A stretch of 64,000 bases of DNA, from the NCBI RefSeq assembly GCF_000753735.1, contig NZ_JPIN01000006.1, forward strand, positions 124,001 to 188,000. Direction: 5' to 3'. Position numbers and translations under genes: made by a program. This document shows positions 28,434 through 41,027 of the stretch, one piece after another. The notes beneath the pieces are model-generated. The model had not been told where the DNA came from, ran no database searches, and worked only from the letters and a program-made list of their open reading frames with translations. Origin of the DNA: Pseudidiomarina atlantica (GTDB taxonomy: Bacteria; Pseudomonadota; Gammaproteobacteria; Enterobacterales; Alteromonadaceae). Numbering within the stretch: position 1 is the first letter of the stretch; each line of letters starts with the position of its first letter.

Positions 28434-29418
28434 GGCAGTGGGGGCCACCGCCCCCTCTGACAAACTCCAGCGCTGGAATTGCCACCACCGCAAGTTGCGG
28501 AAAAGCCTTTTGCAAAATGCGAACGGCATCGGCATCGCTTGTTAGGCCAAACTGGGGCACCGCAATCACCTTTGGCAACCTAAGTAAATTGGCGTAACTG
28601 CAAAGTAACGGCTGAACCCCTCGCGGCATCGCACCGCTATGACGCTGCACATCAAAATAGCAGTCGCGTTGATCTTGGATGGCCTGCACCGGCGGTAACT
28701 CGAGCCAACGATATTCAGCCGCCCACGCTTGCGCCAGCAAGTCAGCAAGTTCCTTATTCCACGATGGGTCTTGTGCACTAGGCGCATAAACCAAAGTTTT
28801 TGCATCCACGAACTGCATTTGATTGTCGACATGGCCACCGGTCTCGTCAGCTGACAAGGCGTGGTCGATAGCAATGACTCTATGCAGCCCCAATGCTCGC
28901 TTTAAAATACGCTCTATCGCGCGCCAGCCAAGCTCAGGATTACGTTGCGTGAGACTTTTACGGTGTACTAAGGCGGTACCTGCACCGTCGGTACTTAGCA
29001 TTCCGCCCTCAATCACCAAGGGGAGCCTACGATATCGTGACCGCATTTGCGTTGCTAACTTACGCGCAAACTGTTGGTCGCGCTGAATCACTGAATGAAT
29101 ACCATGCCAACCGGTGAACTGCCCGATGAGTGCCGTTACGCCACTCGACTCGGTCAGCCAAAACGGTGCAATATCGCGCACCCAAGCGTCGTCATAGCTG
29201 ATTGGGAGAACTTCAAGATCGCCTGCGACAAGTGCCAGAGCATTGTGCAGTTGCGGCGGATGTACGCCTAAGCGCACCGAGTGATATGGCGCCAGCGCGC
29301 GAAGAAGCGTCAGAATAGCTTGTTGCGCGGGCCAAGCATCGGCCCGCCAAACATCATTGCGGTAAGGCCACAGCGCTAGGAGTGGACCGTGACATTGCCA
29401 ATCGGCAAGTAACTTCAT
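28408..29418 (-). CDS. Agmatine deiminase / peptidyl-arginine deiminase family protein
   Basis: A 336-residue guanidino-group-modifying enzyme. Members convert agmatine to N-carbamoylputrescine and ammonia. Visible: [14 protein letters not shown] (substrate Asp/Arg), [29 protein letters not shown] (catalytic His-Asp) and the nucleophile Cys in [13 protein letters not shown] at the very C-terminus. It overlaps the rluB stop as ATGA, so it is coupled to an rRNA-modification operon with no polyamine genes around. It is slightly shorter than the usual 345-370. Substrate is likely but unproven. Confidence 0.88.
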   Translation of the reverse strand: MKLLADWQCHGPLLALWPYRNDVWRADAWPAQQAILTLLRALAPYHSVRLGVHPPQLHNALALVAGDLEVLPISYDDAWVRDIAPFWLTESSGVTALIGQFTGWHGIHSVIQRDQQFARKLATQMRSRYRRLPLVIEGGMLSTDGAGTALVHRKSLTQRNPELGWRAIERILKRALGLHRVIAIDHALSADETGGHVDNQMQFVDAKTLVYAPSAQDPSWNKELADLLAQAWAAEYRWLELPPVQAIQDQRDCYFDVQRHSGAMPRGVQPLLCSYANLLRLPKVIAVPQFGLTSDADAVRILQKAFPQLAVVAIPALEFVRGGGGPHCLTHCLPQA

Positions 29419-30272
29419 TTGCGTCGAGGTTGTTGCTTCGCATTTTGCAGGCGTTTCGCTTGATTACGGCGTGCGCGTGCATAACGTTTCTGCCGCGATT
29501 CTTGATTACGCGGATCAATAAAACTGCGCTGTTCTGGAGGTAAGCCAACAAGTTGCCGTAAATAATTAATTTGCTCGAGTGGTAGCTCGCCCCAACCACT
29601 TTGTGGCAGGCCTTGCTCGAGTCGGATATTACCGTACCGAACCCGCATTAAGCGACTCACGGTAACACCTTGCGATTCCCACAAGCGACGTACTTCGCGA
29701 TTACGCCCTTCAGTTAACATGACGCGGAACCAGGTATTCATACCCTCACCACCACCGCGTTTGATTTCTTTAAAGGCCGCAGGGCCGTCTTCCAGCTGCA
29801 CACCTTTTTGTAATTTCTTGATCATTTCGTCAGTGACTTCACCGAATACTCGCACGGCATATTCGCGCTCAATTTGATGACCTGGGTGCATCAGTCGATT
29901 CGCCAGCTCACCGTCAGTGGTAAACAGTAACAAACCCGAGGTGTTGACGTCTAAGCGCCCTACCGCGACCCATCGTGCGCCCTGCACCCGCGGTAAACGG
30001 TCATAAACCGTGGGGCGACCTTCTGGGTCTTTGCGTGTGCACAGCTCACCTTCTGGCTTGTGATACATCAATACACGACAGACCACGTCTTCAGGTGGCT
30101 TAATCGTTACTTCGCGACCATCGATACGCACTTTTGCGTCGGCATCTATACGCTCGCCTAAAGTGGCGACTTTGCCATCGACACTCACGCGTCCCGCCGC
30201 TATCAACGTTTCTAATTCACGGCGCGAGCCATGGCCAGAACGGGCGAGAACTTTTTGTAACTTTTCACTCAT
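29415..30272 (-). CDS. rluB: 23S rRNA pseudouridine-2605 synthase
   Basis: A 285-residue RsuA-family enzyme. An S4 domain (1-60, [21 protein letters not shown]) is followed by the synthase with [26 protein letters not shown] (catalytic Asp). The C-terminal tail is strongly basic ([15 protein letters not shown]). It overlaps scpB as ATGA and the next gene in the same way: a tight operon scpA-scpB-rluB, as is common in gammaproteobacteria. Confidence 0.95.
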   Translation of the reverse strand: MSEKLQKVLARSGHGSRRELETLIAAGRVSVDGKVATLGERIDADAKVRIDGREVTIKPPEDVVCRVLMYHKPEGELCTRKDPEGRPTVYDRLPRVQGARWVAVGRLDVNTSGLLLFTTDGELANRLMHPGHQIEREYAVRVFGEVTDEMIKKLQKGVQLEDGPAAFKEIKRGGGEGMNTWFRVMLTEGRNREVRRLWESQGVTVSRLMRVRYGNIRLEQGLPQSGWGELPLEQINYLRQLVGLPPEQRSFIDPRNQESRQKRYARARRNQAKRLQNAKQQPRRK

Positions 30273-30871
30273 GGGGTACTTTCACTCTCTTCGGTCGCTG
30301 TCTCAGCGGTTGTTACTTGAGTAACTGGTCCTGTATGCGACGCCTTTACTGGTGGCTCAGGAATCGCAGGTAACTCAGATAAATCTTGTAAATTAAAATA
30401 GTCCAAAAACTCGTTTGTGGTGGCATAAAGTTGCGGGCGTCCAGGCACCTCGCGATGTCCAACCACCTTGACCCATCCGCGTTCTTGCAAGGTCTTCATG
30501 ATCTGCGAGCTCACGCTTACACCACGAATTTCTTCGATATCGCCACGGGTAATGGGTTGTCGATACGCGATGAGAGCAAGGGTCTCTAATAACGCTTGCG
30601 AATAACGTGGCGGCTTCTCTTGCCAAAGACCGGCGATTATACCACCTAATTCGGCGCGCGTCTGAAATCTGTAACCGGATGCAACGGCCTGCAATTGCAC
30701 GCCTCGCTCAGCGTAATCGGTCTGAAGTTCTGCTAGTAACTCACGTACCTGCTTGCGGGTCACATCCATGCCCTGCTGCTGTAGATAGTCGCTAAGTTGC
30801 GCAATGGACATCGGCGTCTCGGCAACAAATAACAGCGCTTCTAAAATCTGTTTAAGCTGGCGGTTCTGCAT
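30269..30871 (-). CDS. scpB: Segregation and condensation protein ScpB
   Basis: About 200 residues forming two winged-helix domains that bind the SMC-ScpA condensin. It starts [21 protein letters not shown] and contains [24 protein letters not shown]. The frame runs further upstream inside scpA, but this Met fits the family start, with a GGGAG stretch upstream; a Met at 30895 is the alternative. Overlaps scpA by about 20 bases. Confidence 0.95.
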   Translation of the reverse strand: MQNRQLKQILEALLFVAETPMSIAQLSDYLQQQGMDVTRKQVRELLAELQTDYAERGVQLQAVASGYRFQTRAELGGIIAGLWQEKPPRYSQALLETLALIAYRQPITRGDIEEIRGVSVSSQIMKTLQERGWVKVVGHREVPGRPQLYATTNEFLDYFNLQDLSELPAIPEPPVKASHTGPVTQVTTAETATEESESTP

Positions 30872-31706
30872 AGCTCTGCTCTCCCGAAGTTCCATGACGA
30901 CTACCATGAATGCTGACATGAATTTCACTAAAAGCGTCAACCTGCACAACTTCGATCAGGCTTTCTTTGACCAGTTCTAGGACTGCAAGAAAACTCACCA
31001 CCACCCCTTGTTTACCTTCTTTTGCTTCAAACAGTTCGGCAAATCTTAAGCGTTGTTTGGTTTGTAACAAGTCGAGAATGCGACTCATACGTTCTCGGGT
31101 CGATAAACGCTCGCGTTGAATTTGATGATGATTTTGCAGTTCTGCCTGCGCCATCGCGTGGGCGAAAGCCACCGCTAATTCGGCTAGGGCGATGTCTGGT
31201 AACTGCTGCTTCACCAACTCGCGGGCATCGGTTGCTACCTGTGCAACAAAGTGATCGCGCCCGGTTTGCGGCATTTCGTCTAAATAACCAGCACCGGTAC
31301 GAATCGCCTCGTATTCTTGCAGACGGCGGACTAATTCGGCACGTGGATCGTGCTCATCGTCTTCTTCCGCTGGCGGACGTGGCAGTAACATGCGGCTTTT
31401 GATTTCGGCCAACATGGCAGCCATGACTAAATAGTCGGCTGCCAACTCTAATTTTAACTCTTTCATCATCTCGACATATTCCATGTACTGTCGCGTGATG
31501 GGTAGTATAGGTAATTCGGTAATTTCGAGCTTCTGCCGACGAATCAAATATAACAATAAGTCCATCGGACCGGAGAAGCTTTCCAGAATGAGTTCAAGTG
31601 CATCAGGGGGAATATAGAGATCTTCTGGCTTTTCAATAACCGGTTCGCCGCGGACGAAACCTAGCGGTAACGATTGTTGTTGTGGTGCAGAAGATTGTTC
31701 AGCCAT
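30852..31706 (-). CDS. scpA: Segregation and condensation protein ScpA
   Basis: A 284-residue kleisin that bridges SMC heads. N-terminal signature FSGPMDLLLYLIRRQKLEITELPI, then YVEMMKELKLELAADYLVMAAMLAEIKSRMLLP, and a C-terminal winged helix (FAELFEAKEGKQGVVVSFLAVLELVKE). It stands upstream of scpB and 3 bases after the yciO-like stop. An SMC-ScpAB condensin rather than MukBEF is therefore expected in this organism. Confidence 0.95.
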   Translation of the reverse strand: MAEQSSAPQQQSLPLGFVRGEPVIEKPEDLYIPPDALELILESFSGPMDLLLYLIRRQKLEITELPILPITRQYMEYVEMMKELKLELAADYLVMAAMLAEIKSRMLLPRPPAEEDDEHDPRAELVRRLQEYEAIRTGAGYLDEMPQTGRDHFVAQVATDARELVKQQLPDIALAELAVAFAHAMAQAELQNHHQIQRERLSTRERMSRILDLLQTKQRLRFAELFEAKEGKQGVVVSFLAVLELVKESLIEVVQVDAFSEIHVSIHGSRHGTSGEQSYAEPPA

Positions 31707-31709
31707 GGC

Positions 31710-32339
31710 TCATGTTAGGTGTTCAAATGGCGCGATATCGCCGGCTCCTACGCGTGTAATTTGGACCCGATCGTCGGCCAAATCAATCACGGTTGTAGGT
31801 GTTTCGCCACGGTGATTCCCATCAATAATACCATCCACTAGATGTTCCAATTTTTCTTGAATTTCATACGGGTCTGACTCAGCAAAGTCGTTGTTACCAA
31901 GCACCAGACTGGTCGACATAATGGGCTCACCAATGGCTTCGAGCAGCGCGGTAGTGATAGGGTCATCGGTGACCCGGATACCGATGGTTTTACGTTTTGG
32001 ATTGAGTAGGCGCTTAGGTACTTCTTTAGTACCTTTAAGAATAAAGGTGTACAAGCCTGGAGTGTTGTTCTTCAACAAGCGAAACGCCGTGTTATCAACG
32101 CGCGCATAGGTCGACAATTCTGAGAGGTCACGACACATGAGAGTGAAATTGTGATCCTTGTCGATGTCACGAATGCGGCAGATACGCTCGAGCGCATTCT
32201 TGTCACCGATACGACAGCCAATGGCGTAACCAGAGTCAGTCGGATACACCAACACTCCGCCTTGTTGCAGCAGTTGCGCGGCTTGTTTAATCAATCGATC
32301 TTGCGGGTTTTCCGGGTGAATCGTGAAATATTGGCTCAT
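31710..32339 (-). CDS. yciO: YciO/Sua5/YrdC-family protein
   Basis: A 209-residue protein of the TsaC/Sua5 fold (L-threonylcarbamoyl-AMP synthase-like), close to E. coli YciO. Motifs: GGVLVYPTDSGYAIGCRI, KDHNFTLMC, STSLVLGNNDFAESDPYEI, and TTVIDLADDRVQITRVGAGD. YciO shows threonylcarbamoyladenylate activity in vitro, but its cellular role is unsettled. It lies between rnm and scpA, a conserved order. Confidence 0.92.
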   Translation of the reverse strand: MSQYFTIHPENPQDRLIKQAAQLLQQGGVLVYPTDSGYAIGCRIGDKNALERICRIRDIDKDHNFTLMCRDLSELSTYARVDNTAFRLLKNNTPGLYTFILKGTKEVPKRLLNPKRKTIGIRVTDDPITTALLEAIGEPIMSTSLVLGNNDFAESDPYEIQEKLEHLVDGIIDGNHRGETPTTVIDLADDRVQITRVGAGDIAPFEHLT

Positions 32340-32357
32340 AGTTTACTTGTTTGCGTC

Positions 32358-35221
<2,864 letters not shown>

Positions 35222-35238
35222 TTAAACGACCGTTTGAA
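35222..35238. promoter_or_regulatory. Candidate PsrA/TetR-type operator upstream of fadH
   Basis: TTAAAC-gacc-GTTTGAA is an imperfect inverted repeat 13-29 bases before the fadH GTG. It resembles the AAAC(N2-4)GTTT pattern bound by PsrA, a fatty-acid-responsive repressor in Pseudomonas and Shewanella. Match seen by eye; regulation is inferred. Confidence 0.45.
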
Positions 35239-35303
35239 TTTATCCAATGTACTGATTTCGCCACTTGGCAGCAAGTCCAAGCAGCGAAATCATCATGGCT
35301 TAA

Positions 35304-36704
35304 CTAAAAGTAATAGCCGATATTGATGTTAAAGCGCGTATTGTAGTCGCTTGAGTTACCCGCCAGAGTACCACCTGCGAAGGGCTGGTTTTTTGCTGTG
35401 ACCAAATCAAAGTAGGTATAAAGTCCACCGGCGGAGACGGCAACGCCTAAAACGTTCATGACGGTATCTTCAAGATCACCGGTCTTGTTCGTCATAACGT
35501 TGTAGTCGTTATAAAACGTCAGGTTGGTAATCGGCCCCAGTTGCACTGGCAAGCTGTAAGCGATGTTAAAATTGTACAAATCTGCTTTCGCAGGAATAGT
35601 GTCATAGAAGGCATAAGCACCTACCACAATCCCCTCATTTGCCATGTCCATGTCGTATTCGTACTGGGTAAACTGGCCGGTGAAGGTCCAGCGGTCGATG
35701 CTGTAGACACCGTGAGCAGCAAGTGCATAGCGGTCGCCGACATTATCTACCCCGTCGTTCATTTGGCCGAACTGACCTGATAAGCCCCACTCGAAACTAC
35801 TGTCATCACTCAGTGCATACTTGCGCGCGACCCGCGCAGCAAAACTGTTGGCTTCTGCAACTTGCAGCGTCGGGGTATCGTAAATTCCCTCGTCACTGAG
35901 ACGCACGCCCAGCGGATCGTAGGCATAGCGGTCTTCACGAGCACTGGTGAAGCCATCAACGCCACCGCTTTCGTCATTTTTGAAAAAGGCGATGTCAAAG
36001 TCCCACTCGGGATCACGGTAGCGCAGTTTCACCCCAGCATCGTGATCATCTTCAAGTCCAACATAAAAATTGGTGCTGAAAAAATAGCTATTGGAATTGT
36101 ACGGCGTCACGCCAAAGGGCACTTTGGTGATGCCCAATTGCCCCTGCCAGTTTTCATCGAAGTTGTAGCCCACCCACGCGTGCTGCACCGATTCCATATA
36201 TTGGAACCAACGATACTGAGCAGACAAAATCACGTCGCCAATCTCACCGCGAAAATCGATCCGTAACAAGTCAAAATCGAAGTCTCCACCGCGATCTTTA
36301 TTGCCGTCGTTGTAGTCTTCCCAAACGTATTGGGCCCGCACTGCGCCACCAATCTCAATCGGCGCGTTTTGTGCAGCATCGACTTCTTCTTCTAAGCGTT
36401 CAAGGCGCGCGCGCAACTCACGATTATTAGAGTCCCGTTGCCTAACCACCGGTGCTGTACGTGGTTCTGCCGCAACCACAGCTGTTGTTGCTTCGCTCGC
36501 TTCTTGTTGTGTTTCTGCACCAGCTTGCTGTTGCGCTAATTGTTGTTCTAATTCAGCAACGCGTTGCTGCAACTGCTGCATTTGCTCAAGCAATTGCTCT
36601 ACTTGCGCAGCAGTGACCTCCCCTTGCGTTTGCGAGTCTTGCGCAAACGCCTGTGGCGCGCTCAACAGCGCGCCAATAGTTAGGGCTAAAACATGCTTTT
36701 TCAT
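35304..36704 (-). CDS. Outer-membrane porin with N-terminal coiled coil (DcaP-like)
   Basis: A 466-residue protein with signal peptide (cut near AFAQDS, residue 22). Residues about 25-65 are a Gln/Glu-rich heptad coiled coil (VEQLLEQMQQLQQRVAELEQQL). From about 115 it is an aromatic-rich beta-barrel ending in YYF, the C-terminal Phe recognised by the Bam complex. The layout fits trimeric DcaP-like porins, some of which pass dicarboxylates. It follows the BCCT carrier gene by only 9 bases, suggesting joint uptake of one solute across both membranes. Substrate unknown. Confidence 0.75.
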   Translation of the reverse strand: MKKHVLALTIGALLSAPQAFAQDSQTQGEVTAAQVEQLLEQMQQLQQRVAELEQQLAQQQAGAETQQEASEATTAVVAAEPRTAPVVRQRDSNNRELRARLERLEEEVDAAQNAPIEIGGAVRAQYVWEDYNDGNKDRGGDFDFDLLRIDFRGEIGDVILSAQYRWFQYMESVQHAWVGYNFDENWQGQLGITKVPFGVTPYNSNSYFFSTNFYVGLEDDHDAGVKLRYRDPEWDFDIAFFKNDESGGVDGFTSAREDRYAYDPLGVRLSDEGIYDTPTLQVAEANSFAARVARKYALSDDSSFEWGLSGQFGQMNDGVDNVGDRYALAAHGVYSIDRWTFTGQFTQYEYDMDMANEGIVVGAYAFYDTIPAKADLYNFNIAYSLPVQLGPITNLTFYNDYNVMTNKTGDLEDTVMNVLGVAVSAGGLYTYFDLVTAKNQPFAGGTLAGNSSDYNTRFNINIGYYF

Positions 36705-36713
36705 GGTGACTCC

Positions 36714-38681
36714 TTACCGTAAAACATGCAAAAAGTGCATATGTTTATGATAGTGATCTATCACATCACCGATCACTGCATCACGCGACCAACCCAAGAT
36801 ATCGTAGTCTTGGCCGCCTTCCCGCAAGTGAACTTCCGCGCGATAGTATTTTTGTTCTTCACTGACGTCTTGTGGATCAGATTCAGCATGAATGAAAGCT
36901 GGCTGAATATGACTGACCAGATGAACTTGGTAAACGAAGTCGATTTCATCGCCATGCACCACCCTAAATTCAATAGTGTCGGTATCATCTGTGGTCAAAT
37001 TGACGGTCAAACCGCTACTGCGCATCTCTTCGGCAACCTCATTAAACGACGGCTTGACGACTTGTTGCAGGAACCGCTGTCCAACTTGGCGACTCGGGAA
37101 GTCAATGATGTTGTGCAGCCGTTCGCGCCAATTCTTATTACTTAGCGCAGATGCCGTCAGGTAATTATTCTGCAGTGCATCCTTTTTGTGCACATCCACT
37201 CGTAGGGCTTTTATCAAACCAAAGGTTGTGATCATCAGAATAATGGTAAACGGCAATGCCGCGGCAATCGCCATAGTTTGTAACGCTCCCAAACCACCGG
37301 CTAAGAGCAGTACGATGGCAACGACGCCCTCGCCACTCGCCCAGAAAATACGCTGCCATACGGGTGTGTCATCACGGCCGTTAGAACAAAGCATATCAAC
37401 CACCATGGAACCAGAATCCGATGATGTGACAAAGAAAACAATCACCATGACGGTGGCTAAACCGGACAAGAAAGTGCTAAAAGGAAACTGCTCTAAGAAC
37501 GCAAATAGTGCGACTGGCGTATCATTTTGCACTAACTCACCGAGTTGGTCCGCTCCTTGGTTCAGAATCATGTCGATAGCTGAGTTACCGAAGAACGTCA
37601 TCCACATTAACGTAAAGCCGGCTGGCACTAACAACACGCCCAGCACAAATTCACGAATCGTGCGGCCCCGCGATACCCGTGCTATAAATAAACCGACAAA
37701 TGGCGCCCAGCTTAGCCACCAGCCCCAATAAAAGACTGTCCAGCCGCCAATCCAATCAGTTTTCTCATAAGCGAACAAATTGAAGGTGTTACCCACAATT
37801 TCTGAGACATATGCACCGGTGTTTTGCACAAAGGCCTGCAGTAAAAATACCGTAGGGCCAGCAATAAGTACGAACAATAACAACAGCACTGCAAGGCCCA
37901 TGTTAAGTTCGGAAAGTCGGCGAATACCTTTATCCAAGCCGGTCGTCACCGAAATAATCGCAAGCCCAGTCACACCGATGATCAAGCCAACTTGCACCAT
38001 GGTCGAGACTGGAATATCAAACAAATAGCCTAAACCTGAGTTGACCTGCGCTACCCCGAAACCAAGCGAGGTCGCTACCCCAAACACGGTACCGATAACC
38101 GCAAACACATCAACCGCATGACCGATAGGGCCGTAAATGCGCTCTCCGATAAGTGGGTAAAGCGCCGAACGAAGCGTTAGGGGTAAGCCATGGCGGTACG
38201 CAAAGAACGCTAAAATCAAAGCCACAATGGCATAGATTGCCCAAGCGTGCAGACCCCAGTGGAAGAAAGTGATTTTCATTGCTTCCCGCGCAGCTTCCAC
38301 GGTACCTGCATCACCCACCGGAGGCGCTAGAAAGTGCATCACTGGTTCGGCAACACCGAAAAACATGAGACCAATGCCCATACCTGCCGAAAACAACATC
38401 GAAAACCAAGTGATCTTGGAATAATCCGGGCTTGAATGGTCAGGCCCTAATTTAATGGTGCCAAAACGCGAAAAGCCTAAGTAGACGACTGACAGCAAAA
38501 TAATCGCGACCGCAGTTACATAGAACCAACTGGCATTCTCAATTATTGCTGACTGAATACTGTCAAAAGTGCCAGCTGCGGCGTCAGGGAAAATACTTGA
38601 AAATAATAAGATGATAAAGATGAGTCCCGCAGCGCTGTAAAACACGGGGGGATTAAGACGGGCTTTCTCGCTCGAATCCAT
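36714..38681 (-). CDS. BCCT-family betaine/choline/carnitine transporter (BetT-like)
   Basis: A 655-residue, 12-helix secondary transporter. The BCCT signature is FYWGWWLSWAPFVGLFIARVSRGRTIREF, and GMGIGLMFFGVAEP and FVTSSDSGSMVVDML are also present. A soluble C-terminal domain of about 140 residues (from about 515) is the hallmark of the long BetT form, where it senses osmolarity. Likely brings in choline or a betaine as an osmoprotectant. The porin gene follows by 9 bases. No betaine synthesis genes are in the window. Confidence 0.9.
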   Translation of the reverse strand: MDSSEKARLNPPVFYSAAGLIFIILLFSSIFPDAAAGTFDSIQSAIIENASWFYVTAVAIILLSVVYLGFSRFGTIKLGPDHSSPDYSKITWFSMLFSAGMGIGLMFFGVAEPVMHFLAPPVGDAGTVEAAREAMKITFFHWGLHAWAIYAIVALILAFFAYRHGLPLTLRSALYPLIGERIYGPIGHAVDVFAVIGTVFGVATSLGFGVAQVNSGLGYLFDIPVSTMVQVGLIIGVTGLAIISVTTGLDKGIRRLSELNMGLAVLLLLFVLIAGPTVFLLQAFVQNTGAYVSEIVGNTFNLFAYEKTDWIGGWTVFYWGWWLSWAPFVGLFIARVSRGRTIREFVLGVLLVPAGFTLMWMTFFGNSAIDMILNQGADQLGELVQNDTPVALFAFLEQFPFSTFLSGLATVMVIVFFVTSSDSGSMVVDMLCSNGRDDTPVWQRIFWASGEGVVAIVLLLAGGLGALQTMAIAAALPFTIILMITTFGLIKALRVDVHKKDALQNNYLTASALSNKNWRERLHNIIDFPSRQVGQRFLQQVVKPSFNEVAEEMRSSGLTVNLTTDDTDTIEFRVVHGDEIDFVYQVHLVSHIQPAFIHAESDPQDVSEEQKYYRAEVHLREGGQDYDILGWSRDAVIGDVIDHYHKHMHFLHVLR

Positions 38682-38762
38682 GCTCGATACTCCCAGTTGG
38701 TGTGATTTTCCATTAATTATAGAGGGTTATGCGTGAGTTGCGAGTTTCGATCACAACAAAAC

Positions 38763-38793
38763 AAAAAGGCCCCCAATGCTGGAGGCCTTTTTT
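38763..38793 (-). terminator. Terminator of the S10 operon
   Basis: On the minus strand ggcctcc pairs with gggggcc (one G-T pair) around a 6-base loop, flanked by A and T runs, 20 bases after the rpsQ stop. It shows the ribosomal operon ends here and does not run into rplN. Confidence 0.88.
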
Positions 38794-38812
38794 AAGCGTT
38801 TCGCTATCTAAA

Positions 38813-39076
38813 TTAGATAACTTCTGCGCGCTCTACAATTTCAACTAATGCCCAATTTTTGGTCTTGGATACTGGACGCGTTTCGCGAATAATCACGGTA
38901 TCGCCAGTTTTACATGAGTTGTCTTCGTCGTGAGCGTGAAGTTTAGTTGTACGGGTAATGTACTTACCATATACAGGGTGCTTCACACGACGCTCGATAG
39001 CTACAACGATAGACTTGTCCATCTTGTCGCTAACGACACGACCTTGCAGAGTACGAATACGTTTTTCTTCAGCCAT
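38813..39076 (-). CDS. rpsQ: 30S ribosomal protein S17
   Basis: An 87-residue S17 ([33 protein letters not shown]). Binds 16S rRNA early in assembly. Overlaps the rpmC stop by one base. It is last in the operon; the rplN that usually follows is absent and a terminator and a BCCT gene come next. Confidence 0.98.
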   Translation of the reverse strand: MAEEKRIRTLQGRVVSDKMDKSIVVAIERRVKHPVYGKYITRTTKLHAHDEDNSCKTGDTVIIRETRPVSKTKNWALVEIVERAEVI

Positions 39077-39267
39077 TACGCACCTGCCTTCTGATTCAGA
39101 ATAGTTTTCACACGTGCGATATCACGACGCACTTGCTTCAACATGTGAGTTTGATTCAGCTGACCAGTAGCTGCTTGCATACGCAGGTTAAACTGCTCGC
39201 GACGCAAACCCAGCAATTCTTCTTGCAGCTGCTCAACGGTTTTTTCATTCAGTTCGTTCGCTTTCAT
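39076..39267 (-). CDS. rpmC: 50S ribosomal protein L29
   Basis: A 63-residue helical hairpin protein near the exit tunnel ([26 protein letters not shown]). Start overlaps the rplP stop by one base, so the two are translationally coupled. Confidence 0.97.
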   Translation of the reverse strand: MKANELNEKTVEQLQEELLGLRREQFNLRMQAATGQLNQTHMLKQVRRDIARVKTILNQKAGA

Positions 39268-39680
39268 TACATCACCGTCCGAGATACAAAGATGGTTTTG
39301 AATGGCAGCTTACGTGCCGCAAGGTCGAACGCTTCACGCGCCAACTCTTCCGAAACACCGTCGATTTCATACAGGACACGACCTGGCTGAATTTGAGCTA
39401 CCCAGTACTCCACGCTACCTTTACCTTTACCCATCCGCACTTCAAGAGGCTTCTGAGTAATTGGTTTGTCAGGGAACACGCGGATCCAAATTTTACCTTG
39501 ACGTTTCACGTGACGCGTCATGGCACGACGAGCCGCTTCGATTTGACGCGCAGTCATACGACCACGGTCAACAGCTTTCAAACCGAAAGTACCGAAGCTA
39601 ACTTTGTTACCTGCTTGCGCCAGACCACGGTTGCGGCCCTTGTGAACCTTACGGAATTTTGTACGCTTTGGTTGTAACAT
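39267..39680 (-). CDS. rplP: 50S ribosomal protein L16
   Basis: A 137-residue L16 ([56 protein letters not shown]). It organises the A-site region of 23S rRNA; the MGKGKG region includes the Arg hydroxylated by YcfD in some species. Standard place between rpsC and rpmC. Confidence 0.98.
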   Translation of the reverse strand: MLQPKRTKFRKVHKGRNRGLAQAGNKVSFGTFGLKAVDRGRMTARQIEAARRAMTRHVKRQGKIWIRVFPDKPITQKPLEVRMGKGKGSVEYWVAQIQPGRVLYEIDGVSEELAREAFDLAARKLPFKTIFVSRTVM

Positions 39681-39691
39681 TTAGTTTCTCC

Positions 39692-40378
39692 TTACTTACG
39701 GCCTTTAGGGCGTTTAGCTGGAGCTTGTGGCTTTTCTTCGACTGGCATACCGCCCAGTACTTCACCACGGAAGACCCAAACTTTTACACCGATAATACCG
39801 TAAGTGGTGTTAGCTTCTGCAGTTGCGTAATCGATATCTGCACGCAAGGTGTGCAACGGTACGCGACCTTCACGGTACCACTCAGAACGAGCAATCTCTG
39901 CTCCGCCTAAACGACCGCTAACTTCCACTTTGATACCTTTGGCGCCAAGACGCATTGCGTTTTGTACCGCGCGCTTCATCGCACGACGGAACATGACACG
40001 ACGCTCTAGCTGACCAGCGATATTTTCAGCAACCAATTGTGCATCCAATTCTGGCTTACGAACTTCAGAGATGTTGATTTGCGCTGGCACGCCAGTCAAT
40101 TTAGAAACCGCTTGACGCAGCTTCTCAACATCTTCGCCTTTCTTGCCAATCACTACGCCTGGACGGGCAGTGTGGATAGTCACACGGATACTTTTTGCAG
40201 GACGCTCAATAACGATGCGAGAAACTGAAGCGTTGCTCAGTTGCTTCTGCAGCATTTGGCGAACCTGATGATCACTGTGCAGGTTGTCGGCAAAATCTTT
40301 TGTATTCGCGAACCAGGTTGCATTCCATGGTTTGGTGATACCTAGGCGAATACCATTAGGATGTACTTTCTGACCCAT
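39692..40378 (-). CDS. rpsC: 30S ribosomal protein S3
   Basis: A 228-residue S3 with an N-terminal KH domain ([21 protein letters not shown], GxxG loop intact) and a C-terminal S3 domain. Lines the mRNA entry channel. Starts [23 protein letters not shown]. The C-terminal tail is rich in Pro and basic residues ([15 protein letters not shown]). Confidence 0.98.
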   Translation of the reverse strand: MGQKVHPNGIRLGITKPWNATWFANTKDFADNLHSDHQVRQMLQKQLSNASVSRIVIERPAKSIRVTIHTARPGVVIGKKGEDVEKLRQAVSKLTGVPAQINISEVRKPELDAQLVAENIAGQLERRVMFRRAMKRAVQNAMRLGAKGIKVEVSGRLGGAEIARSEWYREGRVPLHTLRADIDYATAEANTTYGIIGVKVWVFRGEVLGGMPVEEKPQAPAKRPKGRK

Positions 40379-40388
40379 AACTTATCTC

Positions 40389-40721
40389 CTAGCTATCTGA
40401 AACAACCACAGTAATGTGGCTGGTACGCTTAAAGATACGATCAGCACGACCTTTCGCACGAGGCTTGATGCGTTTCATGGTAGGACCTTCGTCAACCATT
40501 ACTTTTGCAACTTTCAGCTCGTCGATGTCGGCGCCTTCGTTGTGTTCAGCATTCGCGATAGCTGACTCCAGCACCTTTTTCAGCAGACCAGCTGCGTCTT
40601 TCGGGCTGTAGTTCAGAATGTCCAGCGCTTTCGCTACTGGCAAACCGCGAATTTGGTCAGCTACCAACCGGCCTTTCTGCGCAGACAGGCGAGCAAACTT
40701 ATGAATAGCAATAGCTTCCAT
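40389..40721 (-). CDS. rplV: 50S ribosomal protein L22
   Basis: A 110-residue L22 with the long hairpin that reaches into the exit tunnel ([19 protein letters not shown]). Macrolide-resistance changes in other species map to this loop; it looks wild type here. Confidence 0.98.
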   Translation of the reverse strand: MEAIAIHKFARLSAQKGRLVADQIRGLPVAKALDILNYSPKDAAGLLKKVLESAIANAEHNEGADIDELKVAKVMVDEGPTMKRIKPRAKGRADRIFKRTSHITVVVSDS

Positions 40722-40732
40722 CTTAACTCTCC

Positions 40733-41011
40733 TTAGCGTTTCTTGGCTTTCTTATCAGCGGCATGGCCACGATAAGTGCGGGTTGGTGCAAATTCACCAA
40801 GCTTGTGACCAATCATTTCGTCAGAAACGAAAACTGGTACGTGCTGGCGACCGTTATGAACAGCGATTGTAAGGCCGATCATATCAGGGATAATCATTGA
40901 ACGACGAGACCAAGTTTTAATAGGCTTCTTGTCCCCGGCTTCCAACGCTTTCTCCACCTTATTCAGCAGGTGAAGGTCGATAAATGGACCTTTTTTAAGA
41001 GAACGTGGCAT
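40733..41011 (-). CDS. rpsS: 30S ribosomal protein S19
   Basis: A 92-residue S19 ([49 protein letters not shown]). Sits in the 30S head and forms a complex with S13. Normal length and position. Confidence 0.98.
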   Translation of the reverse strand: MPRSLKKGPFIDLHLLNKVEKALEAGDKKPIKTWSRRSMIIPDMIGLTIAVHNGRQHVPVFVSDEMIGHKLGEFAPTRTYRGHAADKKAKKR

Positions 41012-41027
41012 GTTTAATCCTCAACTC

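Noticed and set aside
37186-37731. 181-codon open frame on the plus strand inside the BCCT gene
   Set aside because: It is antisense to a clear transporter gene; its translation is low-complexity Thr/Ile/Asn and shows no family features or ribosome binding site.
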